A DNA stretch of 64,000 bases from the NCBI GenBank assembly GCA_963971425.1, contig OZ020517.1:20222462-20286461 (forward strand), read 5' to 3'. A program made the translations under genes and the position numbers. Below the pieces are notes generated by a model, which saw nothing but the letters and a program-made list of their open reading frames with translations, did no database searches and was not told where the DNA came from. This stretch comes from Bryoerythrophyllum caledonicum (lineage: Eukaryota; Streptophyta; Bryopsida; Pottiales; Pottiaceae). Shown here piece after piece: positions 49,281 to 61,136 of this stretch; the stretch's first letter is position 1, and each line of letters opens with the position of its first letter.

Positions 49281-50430
49281 ATGAGCGACGACGATGAGAA
49301 TGGCGATGGCGGTGGGGCTTCGAGCTGGCAAGGTGCGATCTCTAGCCTACTCCTCTCTGCTAGTTTTGTGCATGTTTTGAACGCACTTCCGTAGCTCGAT
49401 AAACCTTCTCCTTTGTGCTGGTGGCGAATCTAAGGCATAACTGAGTTGTTCCCATGATTCTATCTCTCCTGTTGAGCACAAGCAGAAGGGGTGATATGAT
49501 GGAGTCCACAGTTTATTGTATTTTTCGTAGGGTCCCTGTCTCTCTCCTCCCTTTTTCTAGTTTTCTCCCTCACTATTGCGTTTTGGACTCGGGTAATTAA
49601 TGTTATGGCTTTCCCCTCTGACTATGTGCTATGTTTTGAACGAACTCTGATTTGCAGAGCAGAGCGGTGAACAGAATGGTGAGACCCAGTGGAGGCTTTG
49701 TTCGGCTGCTACCATGGATATCACCTTGCCCATCTCGGCATTGGTTATGTGGTCAGGTAACTCAATTCTCTCACAGGATTGAACTTCAAGTGTATCTGGT
49801 TTATACGAGGGCTTAGGATCAGAGTTTGAAGTTGATCGATTCGTGGTTTACATCAAAGGACAGAAGTGTTCGTTGACATATCTCATTAAATTATAGAAAT
49901 TTCTTGGAAGGGGTGGATTGTATTAAATTCCATCACATGTAGGAAGTTTATATTTTGACCTCCCGAGGTTTCTATGTTAAGCTTTTTGCAGGAGCTGGAT
50001 GCGTTGATCACAAATCACATTTGTGATGTGTGCCATAGCTTCTGAAGGTCTTGAAGTGGCTTACCAAGACCTGTACGAAGGAAAACTATTTTGTGGCGGT
50101 AATAATAGTGTTCTCCCAAAGTCACCTCACTATCGAAGGAGTTGTGCAGTATGCCTTTTTTTTTGTCTTGACAGGCGATTTTTTTCCTTCTGCATCAACT
50201 TCACTTTTGCTGCATGCAGGTAAAGCCCAGATCTTCTCATGTTTCTGAATGGAAAGTCACTATATGGGTTGAGTGTCATCATCGAATGAGTGGTTTTCTG
50301 ATTTAGTTGTGTGTGTTGCAGGGTCATGTGCCAGGCACCATTGAGAACCGCGGTTTGTTTCCGGTTGCTCAAGCAAGTCAGAGAGATTGCTACTTTTCTA
50401 GTGTGGTTGTTCTCTGAGCTTGTAGTTCTA
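49281..50430 (+). other. Possible small unrecognised multi-exon gene
   Basis: A start exon 49281-49332 (reads MSDDDENGDGGGASSW) and a second exon 49658-49756 join in phase, after which no clean continuation is found. Further exon-like pieces follow acceptor sites near 50040 and 50320 (GHVPGTIENRGLFP). Their order and frame do not give one convincing protein. It may be a non-coding transcript or a degraded gene. Confidence 0.25.
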
Positions 50431-50903
50431 TGTCACAAACAGTAGGCAATTATGGGTGGGAGGATCCCTAAAACTCACTCCTAGGCATTTAATTTTGTTG
50501 CCTGACACTAATACGCTAAACACAAGTGCCTAGATGTTCACAGTGATGTTTGAACATAGTGAATGCTTACATTATTATTGTTATTATTAGGGAGTTGTAA
50601 TCGGACGATGGGAGTAGCCATTTCGTGGCCTTCACACTCTCAGAAGTTTGGCAACCGCACTTATGATGTGTACAGCCCTTTATCACCCAAAACACAGAAT
50701 GTAGCCAATAACTTTTGCCATACTTTAAAAAAATATCAAACCTGGTGGGCCTTTCACCATGAGATGATCTGATCCGTTGAGATATCAATGGTCCAGATTG
50801 AAGCAGTCCTATGGGCATCGGTATAGTGACAGGAATGATCAGGTACTCTGTTTCTGCTGCCCTTCTCATGAAGGAGGCAGGAGTTCTTACTATTTAGAAG
50901 GCT

Positions 50904-51173
50904 AGGGTGAATTGATCCCCTTGTTAGGACTTACTCGAGGTGGGCTTGGTCTAAATTGCATGGGGTCATCTTTTTGGCCCTCTTAATTGGGGGTTCCAGG
51001 GGCTTTTTTGGATTTCTTTTGGACAAATTTGGGGCCCATGGCCATTGTTTATCCTAAAGGACCCTCCCTTTTTATAAATAGGGCCCCATCCAAAAACAAA
51101 ATAGTGGCTAGGTTTGGCCCCACCACCTCGTGGCCCCCTCACACAAGTCCGAGCGAGGGGGTCAATTCGCCCT
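50904..51173. mobile_element. 270-bp MITE-like element with a TATA-like core
   Basis: The left end AGGGTGAATTGATCCCCT is the inverse of the right end AGGGGGTCAATTCGCCCT (about 16 of 18). The interior has TTTATAAATAGGGCCCC, which recurs in a related sequence at about 1250-1266. No coding capacity. Flanking duplications are unclear. Confidence 0.6.
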
Positions 51174-51179
51174 GGCCCT

Positions 51180-51655
51180 CTTTCTAGGATCATGTCAATT
51201 TACTACTCTTTCTAGGATCATGTCAATTTACTACTCTTTCTAGGACCATGTCAATTTACTACTCTTTCTAGGACCATGTCAATTTACTACTCTTTCTAGG
51301 ACCATGTCAATTTACTACTCTTTCTAGGACCATGTCAATTTACTACTCTTTCTAGGACCATGTCAATTTACTACTCTTTCTAGGACCATGTCAATTTACT
51401 ACTCTTTCTAGGACCATGTCAATTTACTACTCTTTCTAGGACCATGTCAATTTACTACTCTTTCTAGGACCATGTCAATTTACTACTCTTTCTAGGACCA
51501 TGTCAATTTACTACTCTTTCTAGGACCATGTCAATTTACTACTCTTTCTAGGACCATGTCAATTTACTACTCTTTCTAGGACCATGTCAATTTACTACTC
51601 TTTCTAGGACCATGTCAATTTACTACTCTTTCTAGGACCACGTCAATTTACGTTT
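51180..51655 (+). repeat. 28-bp minisatellite, about 17 copies
   Basis: Unit TTCTAGGACCATGTCAATTT plus ACTACTCT, nearly identical throughout. The first two copies read GATCATG instead of GACCATG and the last GACCACG. High uniformity suggests recent expansion. It directly abuts the MITE-like element on its left. Confidence 0.97.
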
Positions 51656-51819
51656 GGTTGGCAGTCTACTTCCTCGACAACTTGGTGTATTTTTCTTGCA
51701 TACGTCGCTTGATTATGCAGATGTTCGGTGCTATTTCCAACTTAAGGAATGTTGTCATCCTCCTGAAATGACATGAAAATGCTGGAGGAGTAACCCTATA
51801 AGGCCAATGAGCTTTTTGG

Positions 51820-52095
51820 GCTTGTGAGGATCTACGAGTGTTCTAGATCACACAGAATGACATCTACACAGTGGATACATTGCTACACCAAAATCTACAA
51901 ACTCATTTTGCGGAAATCACTGTAGCTCGCCAATGCTTGCCTCAATTGCAGTGGCAATGGTCTCAACAAATACCCATCATCCTCCACCTCCAAGTCATGA
52001 TCTATTTTTCCCTCTGAGGTGGCTTGTAGCACTTTCAATAAAGGTTTTTATGCCAAAACAACCCACGTATGGTCGATCAACCTTAAAGGGTTAAG
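51820..52095 (-). repeat. Dispersed repeat, inverted copy of 45674-45960
   Basis: Reverse-complement partner of 45674-45960. It ends near 52085 at CTTAAAGGGTTAA, next to where the other copy touches a TTAA element, suggesting that both include a TTAA-element border. Confidence 0.6.
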
Positions 52096-52309
52096 AGGTT
52101 CAAGAGTACCCCTTTTGCAACGACGGAGGAATTAGTACGACCTGACTTTGCTGCTGCATCTGTGAAATTCACTCAAAGCATGTAGGAAATGTGTACGATT
52201 TATGTGCCAGCAAGAGTCGGGACGCTTCAGAGAATCAGATTTCTTCACATGACCTTACGAAAAAAAAATATAAAATTTCTCGACGACGTTCCATATTGTG
52301 TTTGGAAAA

Positions 52310-52383
52310 CGACCACGAGGGGATTCGAACCCCCGACCTTCAGATCCGAAGTCTGACGCGCTAATCCACTGCGCTACGCGGCC
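52310..52383 (-). tRNA. trnR-UCG: tRNA-Arg (anticodon UCG)
   Basis: A 74-nt cloverleaf folds on the minus strand: acceptor stem GGCCGCG/CGTGGTC with G-U pairs, D stem GCGC/GCGC, anticodon stem TCAGA/TCTGA with loop CTTCGGA (anticodon TCG), five-base variable loop, and T stem GGGGG/CCCCT with loop TTCGAAT. Discriminator base G. The A box (TAGCGCAGTGG) and B box (GGTTCGAATCC) are intact. No intron. Nuclear type with no encoded CCA. Confidence 0.96.
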
Positions 52384-52399
52384 CCGGCTGATTCCGATG

Positions 52400-53696
52400 C
52401 TCCACGGAATGTATATATAAACAAAAATTGTATCTGCACAATGTACAATCTGACTGGCATCGGTAGTTGTTCATCTGAACATGATGAAATGAAAAACTAC
52501 GATGGAAACGCATGTTGCGTGTCCAAACTCACAGAATTGCTGATGGAAGTTGGCTGCGTAAGTTGAAACTCTCAAACTCCCACGGCATGGCTGCCATGTC
52601 CATGTCCATGTCCACTATGAGCATGCCATTCTGGCCTGAGTAGCTTGTCATTGTTGATCTTTTCCTGCGTTTCTTGGCAACGATGCGGCGGTCTTCTTGA
52701 AGATCATTACGAATCAGGCGCGGACCGCAATGTCGATGATGTAAGTCCTCTCTAACCTGTTGAAATTTCACGTTTCTGCGTTCTTGGACATACCTGTGGC
52801 TGGAGTGATAGAAACCGCGTCATACTACAGAAATTCTTGCGCGGTGAGGAGTATGTTTCGGTTTTCTTCTGATTGCTCTTGAAATTTACATTTCTGCATT
52901 CTTGAACTTGTGAGGTCTCGAAAATTTGCTGTTGAACTTGATATCTCTGCATTCTTGGACATGTCCTTTGCTCATTGAGGTGAGCGATGGGAACCGTGTC
53001 GTCCTGTAGACATTTATGTGCGAATCAAGTGTGTAAGTGGACGATTCTGTATGAATTAAATCGTTATGCGCAGTGAGTAGGTTTTATCCGTTGTTAATTC
53101 AGTGCCTCATCATCTTGGAGAATAGCGAAGGTTTTGAAACGAAGATTCGGTTTCACGTGCGATCGTAGGATCGAACATTGTCCGAGGATATATATTCTAG
53201 GATTTGAGAGTAACTTGGAGAGTAATGGTTCTTTACTGAGACATCTTTGCTTTAATTTGTGCTACAGCGTCACATCTGTGAGCAGGTTGATGATCCCGCT
53301 TGTAATAAGTTTCACAAACAGGCTACCCGAAGGATAGCTAAAGACGAGCTCCATTGAAGTGCGTAATCCGGTCTGTGTCTACTTTGTTTACGTCACAGGA
53401 AGTAACAAGTATGCATTTTAGGTCTTCTAAGAAGAGAACGGAGGCCAGATTCTCTCGCTCTGACCTCTGCGTTGTTCCCGTGTGCATTTTAGCTGGATGG
53501 TTCTCTATGCCAGCGATCGGAATTGGTGAAATATATTCAGAGCGAAGACATTCGCACCGGGAATACTTTTTAAAATGTCGGTAAGGTTCCCGATAGTTTG
53601 ATTGCGTCAAGGTTCAATTTGTCAAGGTCACCATATATTGCACTCTCATTTTCAGTCTTGTGCCAGGATTATATATTGTGTGATGTCAATTTGCAG
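52400..53696. other. Upstream region of the NME7-type gene
   Basis: No confident gene. May include 5' UTR exons and the start codon of the NME7-type gene; the frame of its first visible exon is open back to 53598 but lacks an ATG. Confidence 0.3.
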
Positions 53697-56395
53697 GTCG
53701 ATATAAAAACCGACGGGGCACGGTATGCGTTTATTTGTAGATGGCATGACCCGATGACGGACATTGTTTGGAGATACCAGTTTATGTATCATACTAGTGA
53801 TCGGTCCATTGAAATGGTAAGGGGAAAAAAAATTGAAACATTAAAGTATCACACTGATGAAGAGCTATTTCTGTCTATACTTGTGGTCCTGCTTTTACAT
53901 CATATCACAACCATCAGGTGTTGTACATATTGCAGTATGATATCAAGAACCAAAAGACATTTCTGAAGCGGGTGGCATATCCTGCTATTACTCTCGAGCA
54001 ACTCTACATAGGCTCCACCATTTTGGTGTATACACGGCAGCTTCTCATCGAGGATTACGGTGATGAATTCACGCGCAAGCATTTGCGTGGCCTGCAAGAG
54101 ACGTACGTTATCTTCACGAAATCCTCTCATGCATCAATCCAGTTACGTCACAATCTGGTTGTTCCAAAATAAAAATAATCTTTTCGTTTGCTATGCTTAA
54201 TGTTGAAATGTGCAGGACGTGCGCCATGATAAAACCTGACGCTATATGTGCCGCTGGAAAGATTATAGAATGCATATTGAGTAATGGATTGCTTATTAAG
54301 CATATGCGCATGTGCCAACTTTCACGAAAAGAAGCTGAGGAGTTTTATAGAGTTCATCAAGGAAAGCCTTTCTTTGAGTGAGGCCGCCGCATCCTTGTGG
54401 ACATTTTCTTAGCGTTTTTTGCTTTCCCAGCTGAATCAATCTGGAAACTGCCACAGTGTTTTCTTAACGTGCTCCTGATCGTTGTATTCACGCTGCTGTT
54501 AATTGCGATTTCTAATTCATCGTCTAGGATACATGACTAAATGCTCACATGGTATAGGTTCTCAGAATCTGAATGCATGACACTAACAATCAGGACGCTA
54601 CTGTGGTGCTGACGGTGTGCTTTGTTTTGACAGAGCACTCATCCTACTTGTTTCAAGTGGGCCAGTGATAGCGATGGAGCTAGTAGGCGAGAATGCACTT
54701 TGCAGGTGGAGGTTACTACTTGGTGAGCTCACTCTTTGTCCTCGATCTTTGTCCTCGATCTTTGTCCGAGTGATGAGTGATGAGAATAGATTATAATGGG
54801 GGATATGCACCTACTTTGAAAGTACCAGATTTGAGGAAAGCGATGTGAGGAAAGCCTGTGGTCATAAATTTGTTCAATTATAATACCAGAGAGACGGCAC
54901 CAAAGGTTAATGCTTTCGACAGTTGGCACCTTGTTGTACATTCTTTGAAGGCAGGCCCAACGAGTACTGAAGTGGCCAGAATAAAGGCACCAAGTTCTAT
55001 CCGTGCTCAATTTGGCTCAGACACAACACGGAATGCGTGTCATGGCTCGGACACACACGAAAATGCAAGAATTGTATGTCTTAATTGCATCTCATATTAT
55101 TTCGCCCAACTTTGATTTTATGTTGAATGCCCTGCTGACTGGATCCAGTGTGTGAAATTTGATTCTCCTATTCATATATTTTCTATTGTATTTCACGACC
55201 TGCAGCTTAAACGAGTACGAGATTTAAATGTGGGTCTGTATATAAGTTATGGACTAACCTCGAAACGTTTCTCTGTAGGAAACACTCTTTTTCTTCAAGT
55301 GCTGGAAGATGGGCATGTGTGCCCGCTTCCGGAACTGCACCCTATGTGTCATTAAACCTCATATAGTCATGGCCGGTGTGTCCCTCTAACTTTTTGGATT
55401 ATGTTCATTTTTTCTCTCTAAATTTCTTTATAGAACAACATTTTCCAGAATGTATCAAGAATACGTTTTGTACTGTACAGGTTGTGAAGGGGCAGTATTG
55501 GACCGAATACTGCAGCAGTTTGACGTCACTGCTTTGGAATTGGCCCACTTTGACCGACATGCTGCAGCTGACTTCCTTGCAGTTTATCAGTATATATGCC
55601 CCGATTTCTGTGTACTGCTACTGACCATCTCATTCTATCACTCTGTTCTGTCACCTGATTAATCCATCTGAGAACAACTGATCCAACATATGCCTCTCAA
55701 AATCTTACAGCAAAAGAAACTGATAACACCTGGCATGGCAGTCGATGGCATGCGAATTGGCATCTGGCGACTTCATTATACTAGAAATTTGTGACAAGAC
55801 CAATCCCAGCAGCAATCCTGTGAACAAGTTCCGGGATTTTTGCGGGCCAGCCGATTCGTGCATTGCTCGGGCACTCAGGCCGCGGTCTATCCGTGCAGAA
55901 TTTGGCATCAATAAGGTACCTTCAGCATTGTGAGAGTACGAAGGTAATTTGTTGGAGCTGTTTGTAAACTGTTACCTGGTCCATGTACATTGTTATTTCA
56001 AGTTGAGACTCTTAGATTACCAAGTTAATCCATGAGGCAGGCTGCATTAGCTAGCTTTCCCATCCTGAACAATTTGCTTGTAGCAGAAGGAAGTCTTGTT
56101 GCTTATAACATTCGGTTTTTCATTTTTTGAGGTTAATGTGCAAGGAAGCTAGGAATAGAATCATATCCAAGAACTTCAATATTATCCCTTCTCCAGGTCA
56201 TGCTTGCCATGCATAGCAGCTATCTTCCACATTACAGAGTCACTTGAATGCATGTTTGAACCACAGTGAGCTCTGAAACTGGTCATGTGATCGCAAACAT
56301 TGCAGGTGAAGAATGCTGTGCACTCTACCGATATACCCGAGGACGGAGAGCTTGAGGTCGGGTACATGTTCACACACCAGTGGGAGCGGAAGTAG
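53697..56395 (+). CDS. NME7: NME7-type nucleoside diphosphate kinase with DM10 domain
   Basis: Ciliary NDP-kinase-family protein, in other eukaryotes linked to axonemal microtubules and gamma-tubulin. Nine exons (53697-53816, 53918-54102, 54216-54377, 54634-54722, 54955-55073, 55279-55375, 55481-55611, 55742-55915, 56306-56395) join in frame to about 388 residues, close to NME7; the first Met lies upstream and is not fixed. Residues about 1-95 form the DM10 domain (GARYAFICRWHDP, LLIEDYGDEFTRK). The first NDK domain has CAMIKPDAI, SSGPVIAMEL and the catalytic His in NACHGSD. The second NDK domain has LCVIKPH, CGPADS, RAEFGINK and NAVHSTDIPEDGELE. The stop is TAG. The donor after the seventh exon is inferred. 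Presence implies a lineage with motile flagella. Confidence 0.9.
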
Positions 56396-59225
56396 GGACA
56401 TTGACATGAATAAACATGTAACTCGAGTATTCGACACAAAGTACGCTATTTTCTGCCCTGTCTTTCTTCGGCCCCATCTAATTACCTAATTACATGCTTG
56501 ATAACTCAAACCGTAATTTAGTCCTTTGACTATACTCCACAAAAACACTTCAAAATGTCATTCTTATGCTCGTAGAAAAATTATTGAAAAAATAAGACAT
56601 TGACTCATCTTCGACTGATGGGAATTTAACCCCTAAATGAAAAAAGTCCCGAGGTGGACTTTTGCAAATCTCGGGCACGTTCCTGTGGTTGGAACTAATA
56701 TTTACAATTCTTGAATTTTTGTTGAAAGATGCAAGAACATAGGATGTATAGTACATGGAAATATAGTTTTTATTCTCATCGGACCCACCAACAAAAAAAA
56801 AAGTGATGTCGTCTTAAAGAAAAAAATGTCGAGTGCGGGCACGTTGGGCAACTCCAAAAACTTCTGCTAGGACACTTTTTTAAATGTGAGATTTTCAATA
56901 TTAGCAAGTAGTATTATTTTCTTTCATATTGTCAAAGAACAGTTCTTGTCTTTCGTGAAATATAGCATTTTAACCCAAGTCTAAAAAATTCAAAAATTAT
57001 TGCACATTTTTGGGCAAGGTACCAAAAAGACTTCTTCTTTTCCACATAAAACTTTGAGATCTTCATACTTTCTCTAAAATAACATGAGGTGTAAACCTTC
57101 TTATTGACCGTTCAGATTATCATTCTAAAACATATTAAGTTCATAATAAAATTAAACGTGTATTGGCAATTCTTGAACCTCTATTCCTTGCACAATTTTT
57201 TTGAATATGCTATACCCATTCTCTACCTCTAAAAATTGGTGAACAAGGAACTAATATCATACTTTACATGATGGTAATGAATTTAGACCTTGTGTAGTGC
57301 AAACATTTGACACCAAGTGAAGTCAAAGTCTGTTGATGTACTCAGCACAAGGATGAAAATGAAGTCTTTTCTCTACTTCAAACACTATAATCTTTCAACC
57401 CATGGGGTGCACGTTCTTTGAGTGGCTATATGATTTGGAAATAAATCTTCTGTTTTTAGTAAGTAAATTACATGTTGAACTTAAGCAATGATCTTAGCTT
57501 TTGAGGAATATTTGCACAACATCTAGCAATTGATGTTATAGGTCATACTAAGTATTTGAAGTCAACATATATCACTAATGAAAATTATGGACTTTTGAAG
57601 GTGTATATCTTTAACAATCAATAGAATCTTAAAAAAAATCATGAAGAAAATGGACAAGATTGTGATGTGCACTTTGTTGATAGCTTTGCATTGACATATG
57701 ACACACTAAGTCATCATGCATAAAATCATCAAAAGTCATGCATTGTCATGACTTTTGATGAATTTTCATTTATTGTCTACTTGATTGTATATGAAGATGT
57801 TCCAAAACTATACAAAACTAACATAAGTTTTATTGTGATCATAGAGATCATACTTCACAAAACATTGGAGGGTCTCTTGGAAATATATTTCAATCAAATT
57901 TTGAACCAAAATCATGTACATGTATTATGTAATTACTACATAGGATATGACATTGTATTTGAGTTATCTCGTGTATTTGACAATGTAGTCCAAGGTATTT
58001 CAAGAGTTCTATAATTCTAAATCATGGTCTGATTGTTGAAAAGTATGCGTGCAATGTGTGCAAATCTAAACTTCAAAGATCACAATCTATATCCTTGTGG
58101 ATCTCATGCAAATTGAGATATAAGACATCCAATTAAGACCAAAAAATGTTTCCAGTCACTAAATACCCTTATTATAGAAATTAATATGCTTAGGACTTCA
58201 ACATAATCTAAAGTGAAAAAACTCTCTAGATGAAGACAGAGGTACACAGTTACACTAAAATTGATGTTTAGTGTTGTGTTACAATCATCATTGTACCCTA
58301 TCTACTATACTACTTGTGAAGAAGTTGACAATTTCCACAACATTTATAATAAAAATCTTTGTTATGCAAAAGAATTCTAGTATAGAATCATGTACTACTA
58401 AAAATATCTTATACTAAATGTCTGCATGTAGAAACTTCAAACAATGTCATAATGGTACACTAAATTTGATGTTTAGTGTAGTGGTACTTTATGATTTGAA
58501 AGCGTTATAACTTTTTTGTTCAAATGAAGATTTTTACTAAGAGTACAACTATCCATACTGCTCAAACAGGGTGATCATTGTCAACATGGGTGGTAAGTAT
58601 ATCCATCAAGAGTAAAAACTTATAGCATTTATAAATCATACAATGTGCCCACACTAAACATCAAATTCAAAGTACTATTGTCATTCAAATAATATGATCT
58701 CTCTAATTGGATTCAAGGACATTACCAAAATGTGACATGTCCTAAGCTTTTTAATTGTTCACAAATTTGATAAACCTTAAGGCTTGTCATGACAATTCAT
58801 AGACAAGTTGTGGGCCTTGTAAAAAGCCCATTTTTTGTGGAGTTACAAGCGGAAGCTTCATCAACCTGCAAGTGCAACATAAGTTATAACTCATTAGCAA
58901 GATCTAAATTTTTATTTTAGAAGAGCCAGAAATCAGTTGTTCATAAAAACACCACGGAATCCATCATTTATAGAACCTTTGCTCTCAAAAGCTTTTACCC
59001 CAAGAGGACCAAGTGCCCGTTTGGGGGACAAAAGTTTTCACTTTGGTTGCAACAATTTTCCATTTTATAGAGTCAAAATTCATAGAACTTTTACCACTGT
59101 ATTATCTCATATAAATCTAGGAAAAGATCCTACGGTTACATTCTTAAAAAGTTCATCTTGGCAACTTTTAATCAATGGAGTAGAGATTCCTCTAAAATGC
59201 CTTGGTTCTTCAGGGGTTAACTCTT
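56396..59225. repeat. TTAA-family and other non-coding repeats
   Basis: A TTAA-family left end starts at 56626 (TTAACCCCTAAATG). Its body, including the GAAGTCAAAGTCTGTTGATG block, runs to about 57420. About 57420-58980 is AT-rich with only short non-coding frames. A second TTAA-type unit spans about 58990-59220, opening with TACCCCAAGAGGACCAA and closing with TTCAGGGGTTAA. No gene supported. Confidence 0.6.
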
Positions 59226-60617
59226 AAACATCAGAAGATGTCACTGGTGGTCACAATATTCTACATGTATGGTGTTGTATTTGAGCATAATAAGGTTCAG
59301 ATATTGAAATGATCTCCAAAAGAAAAATGGTAGTTGAAGAATCTTCAATGGAAAAGGTGTAAGTCTTGTTAAAACCTCAATACATTTTTGTATTCTACAG
59401 ACCAAAATACGTGCATGTATTTGAACGTTCCCGAATGACGTTCAAGGGTAAAGCAACTCAAGTTTTGTTATCAGTTAGGTCTCATATGTCATCTTGTTAA
59501 GTATGGGGACACCGAACTTAGCTCTTGCATACACATACCTATGCTAATGAGGTGGGGAGAAGAAACAGGTACCGAGTCAAATTTATGTGCATGTGTGTAA
59601 CTAGCCATCTCAAAATGCTGTAGGTGCTTAAGAATCTGCACAAATCGTATAAAATGAGCTCCTGACAAGTCTCTGTACCAAACGAAACATAACCATACAC
59701 TAACTACAATATTTTCCTGAACAAATACAGTATACGCCATTCATTACCTCACAGGAAGAACATTACGGGCTGTAATTCCCATGACATGATCTGCCTAAGA
59801 ATACTTGAACAAATGCAGGTCCAACTAATATATTGACGCAATCTGATGCTGCATGTAAGACTGTTTACGTTGCCATGACCTTAATCCTAGTTTCTAGTAG
59901 AAAAATCCGTCAAGTTGAGTGCAGAATATAAATCAAAGGCTGGAGCAATAGCGTATTCCTCACTACATTACATGCAGCATGTGATTGACTGTTTACCTTG
60001 GTGTGATGTTAATTCCATCTCTAGCAGTATCCATCATATTATACATACGACGTAGGAGAGTAGAATCACGTTTAAGGTGGGATTAACTATACCTCATTGA
60101 AGTTAGCTTGATTCATTGTAGCTGGTTATGATGACTACTAGTACCGAAGTGTGCTGGGTGTCAACAGCGTGTCTGACCTTCTCACCACCAACACTAGCCG
60201 GTTTGAAGAGTCCATCCAGCTGTGGCCTGGGCATACAAAAGTCATGAGCAAACAGTGATGTCTCCAAAAAAAAACACATATTACAGCTCTAGTAGTAATA
60301 GTTTTCCTGGTACTATGGAAGTGGTAAACTATTCTCATCAGTCGACGTGATCTATCTCTGAACGGGCTTCGGAATAGGTTCGGCGTTGGATTCGATGCAG
60401 CACACTCAGGTGCATGCATCTATGGTGAAGTGATTGGTGATCACAACTACGCCTCTGAAGGATCGACTCTAGTAGGCAAATATATACTTGAAAAGGATTC
60501 TGAAGTGAGTGTCACTACCGGCTCAAGTGTGGAAGTCGGTACCGGAATCGTGACGTTGCTAGAAGTAGCTCATCGGGTGGTGTGAAGGTGCATTCTCAAG
60601 GCAGGATTTTCCGAAGA
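59226..60617. other. Repeat copy followed by unrecognised intergenic DNA
   Basis: 59230-59360 repeats 725-870. The remainder to 60617 contains no recognisable gene and probably includes the 3' UTR of the ARGOS-like gene (minus strand). Confidence 0.4.
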
Positions 60618-61136
60618 TTACACGTAGGTGACGACGATGAACTCGGAGGGCACGAACGCGATGAGCAGGAGCAGGATGAAGATGACCACGGGGACCAGCA
60701 TGAGGAACGGCGGCGGTGGAGGCAGCGGCGGCAGCACCACCGGGAGCACCAGCAGCATGAGCGTCAAGCTGGAGAGCAGCATCACTGACACCAAGGTGGA
60801 ATTAACCATCAATCCGAACCTCCTCGACGTCCTCCACTTGTCTGGAGTATGAATCTCTCTCCCGAAGCAGGAGGCCCGCCACAACACACCACGCTGCTGA
60901 TCGCGCTGGTGGAGCGCCTTGCATGAATGAAGGGTCGGGTGACGAGCCGGGAGATCAACTACGGCCACTGCCGGAGCCGATGGCTGTGCGCTTCCGAGGC
61001 CGAGCATGAAACATAGCGATGGTGGTCGTGTCTCCAAAGCCCTTTTCCTAGCCTGGGCCAAACTCCAGGAGCTAGCTAGCGGTCTGGCCGATCGGCAATA
61101 AAAGCACGCCTGCTGTGCTCCAGTACAAGCACGCAA
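60618..61136 (-). CDS. ARGOS/ORGAN SIZE RELATED-like membrane protein
   Basis: The C-terminal 65 residues match the OSR domain of plant ARGOS/ARL proteins, which promote organ growth and modulate ethylene signalling. There are two hydrophobic helices around the signature proline motif LPVVLPPLPPPPPF, then a second helix (MLVPVVIFILLLLIAFVPS) and a short tail ending TYV. ARGOS proteins sit in the endoplasmic reticulum membrane. The frame is open from ATG 61136 (172 residues), but in-frame Met codons at 61007 and just before the domain are possible starts. The long Cys/Arg/Ala-rich N-terminus is atypical, so the true start may be internal or spliced. Stop TAA. The gene is isolated between repeats. 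Confidence 0.8.
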   Translation of the reverse strand: MRACTGAQQACFYCRSARPLASSWSLAQARKRALETRPPSLCFMLGLGSAQPSAPAVAVVDLPARHPTLHSCKALHQRDQQRGVLWRASCFGREIHTPDKWRTSRRFGLMVNSTLVSVMLLSSLTLMLLVLPVVLPPLPPPPPFLMLVPVVIFILLLLIAFVPSEFIVVTYV

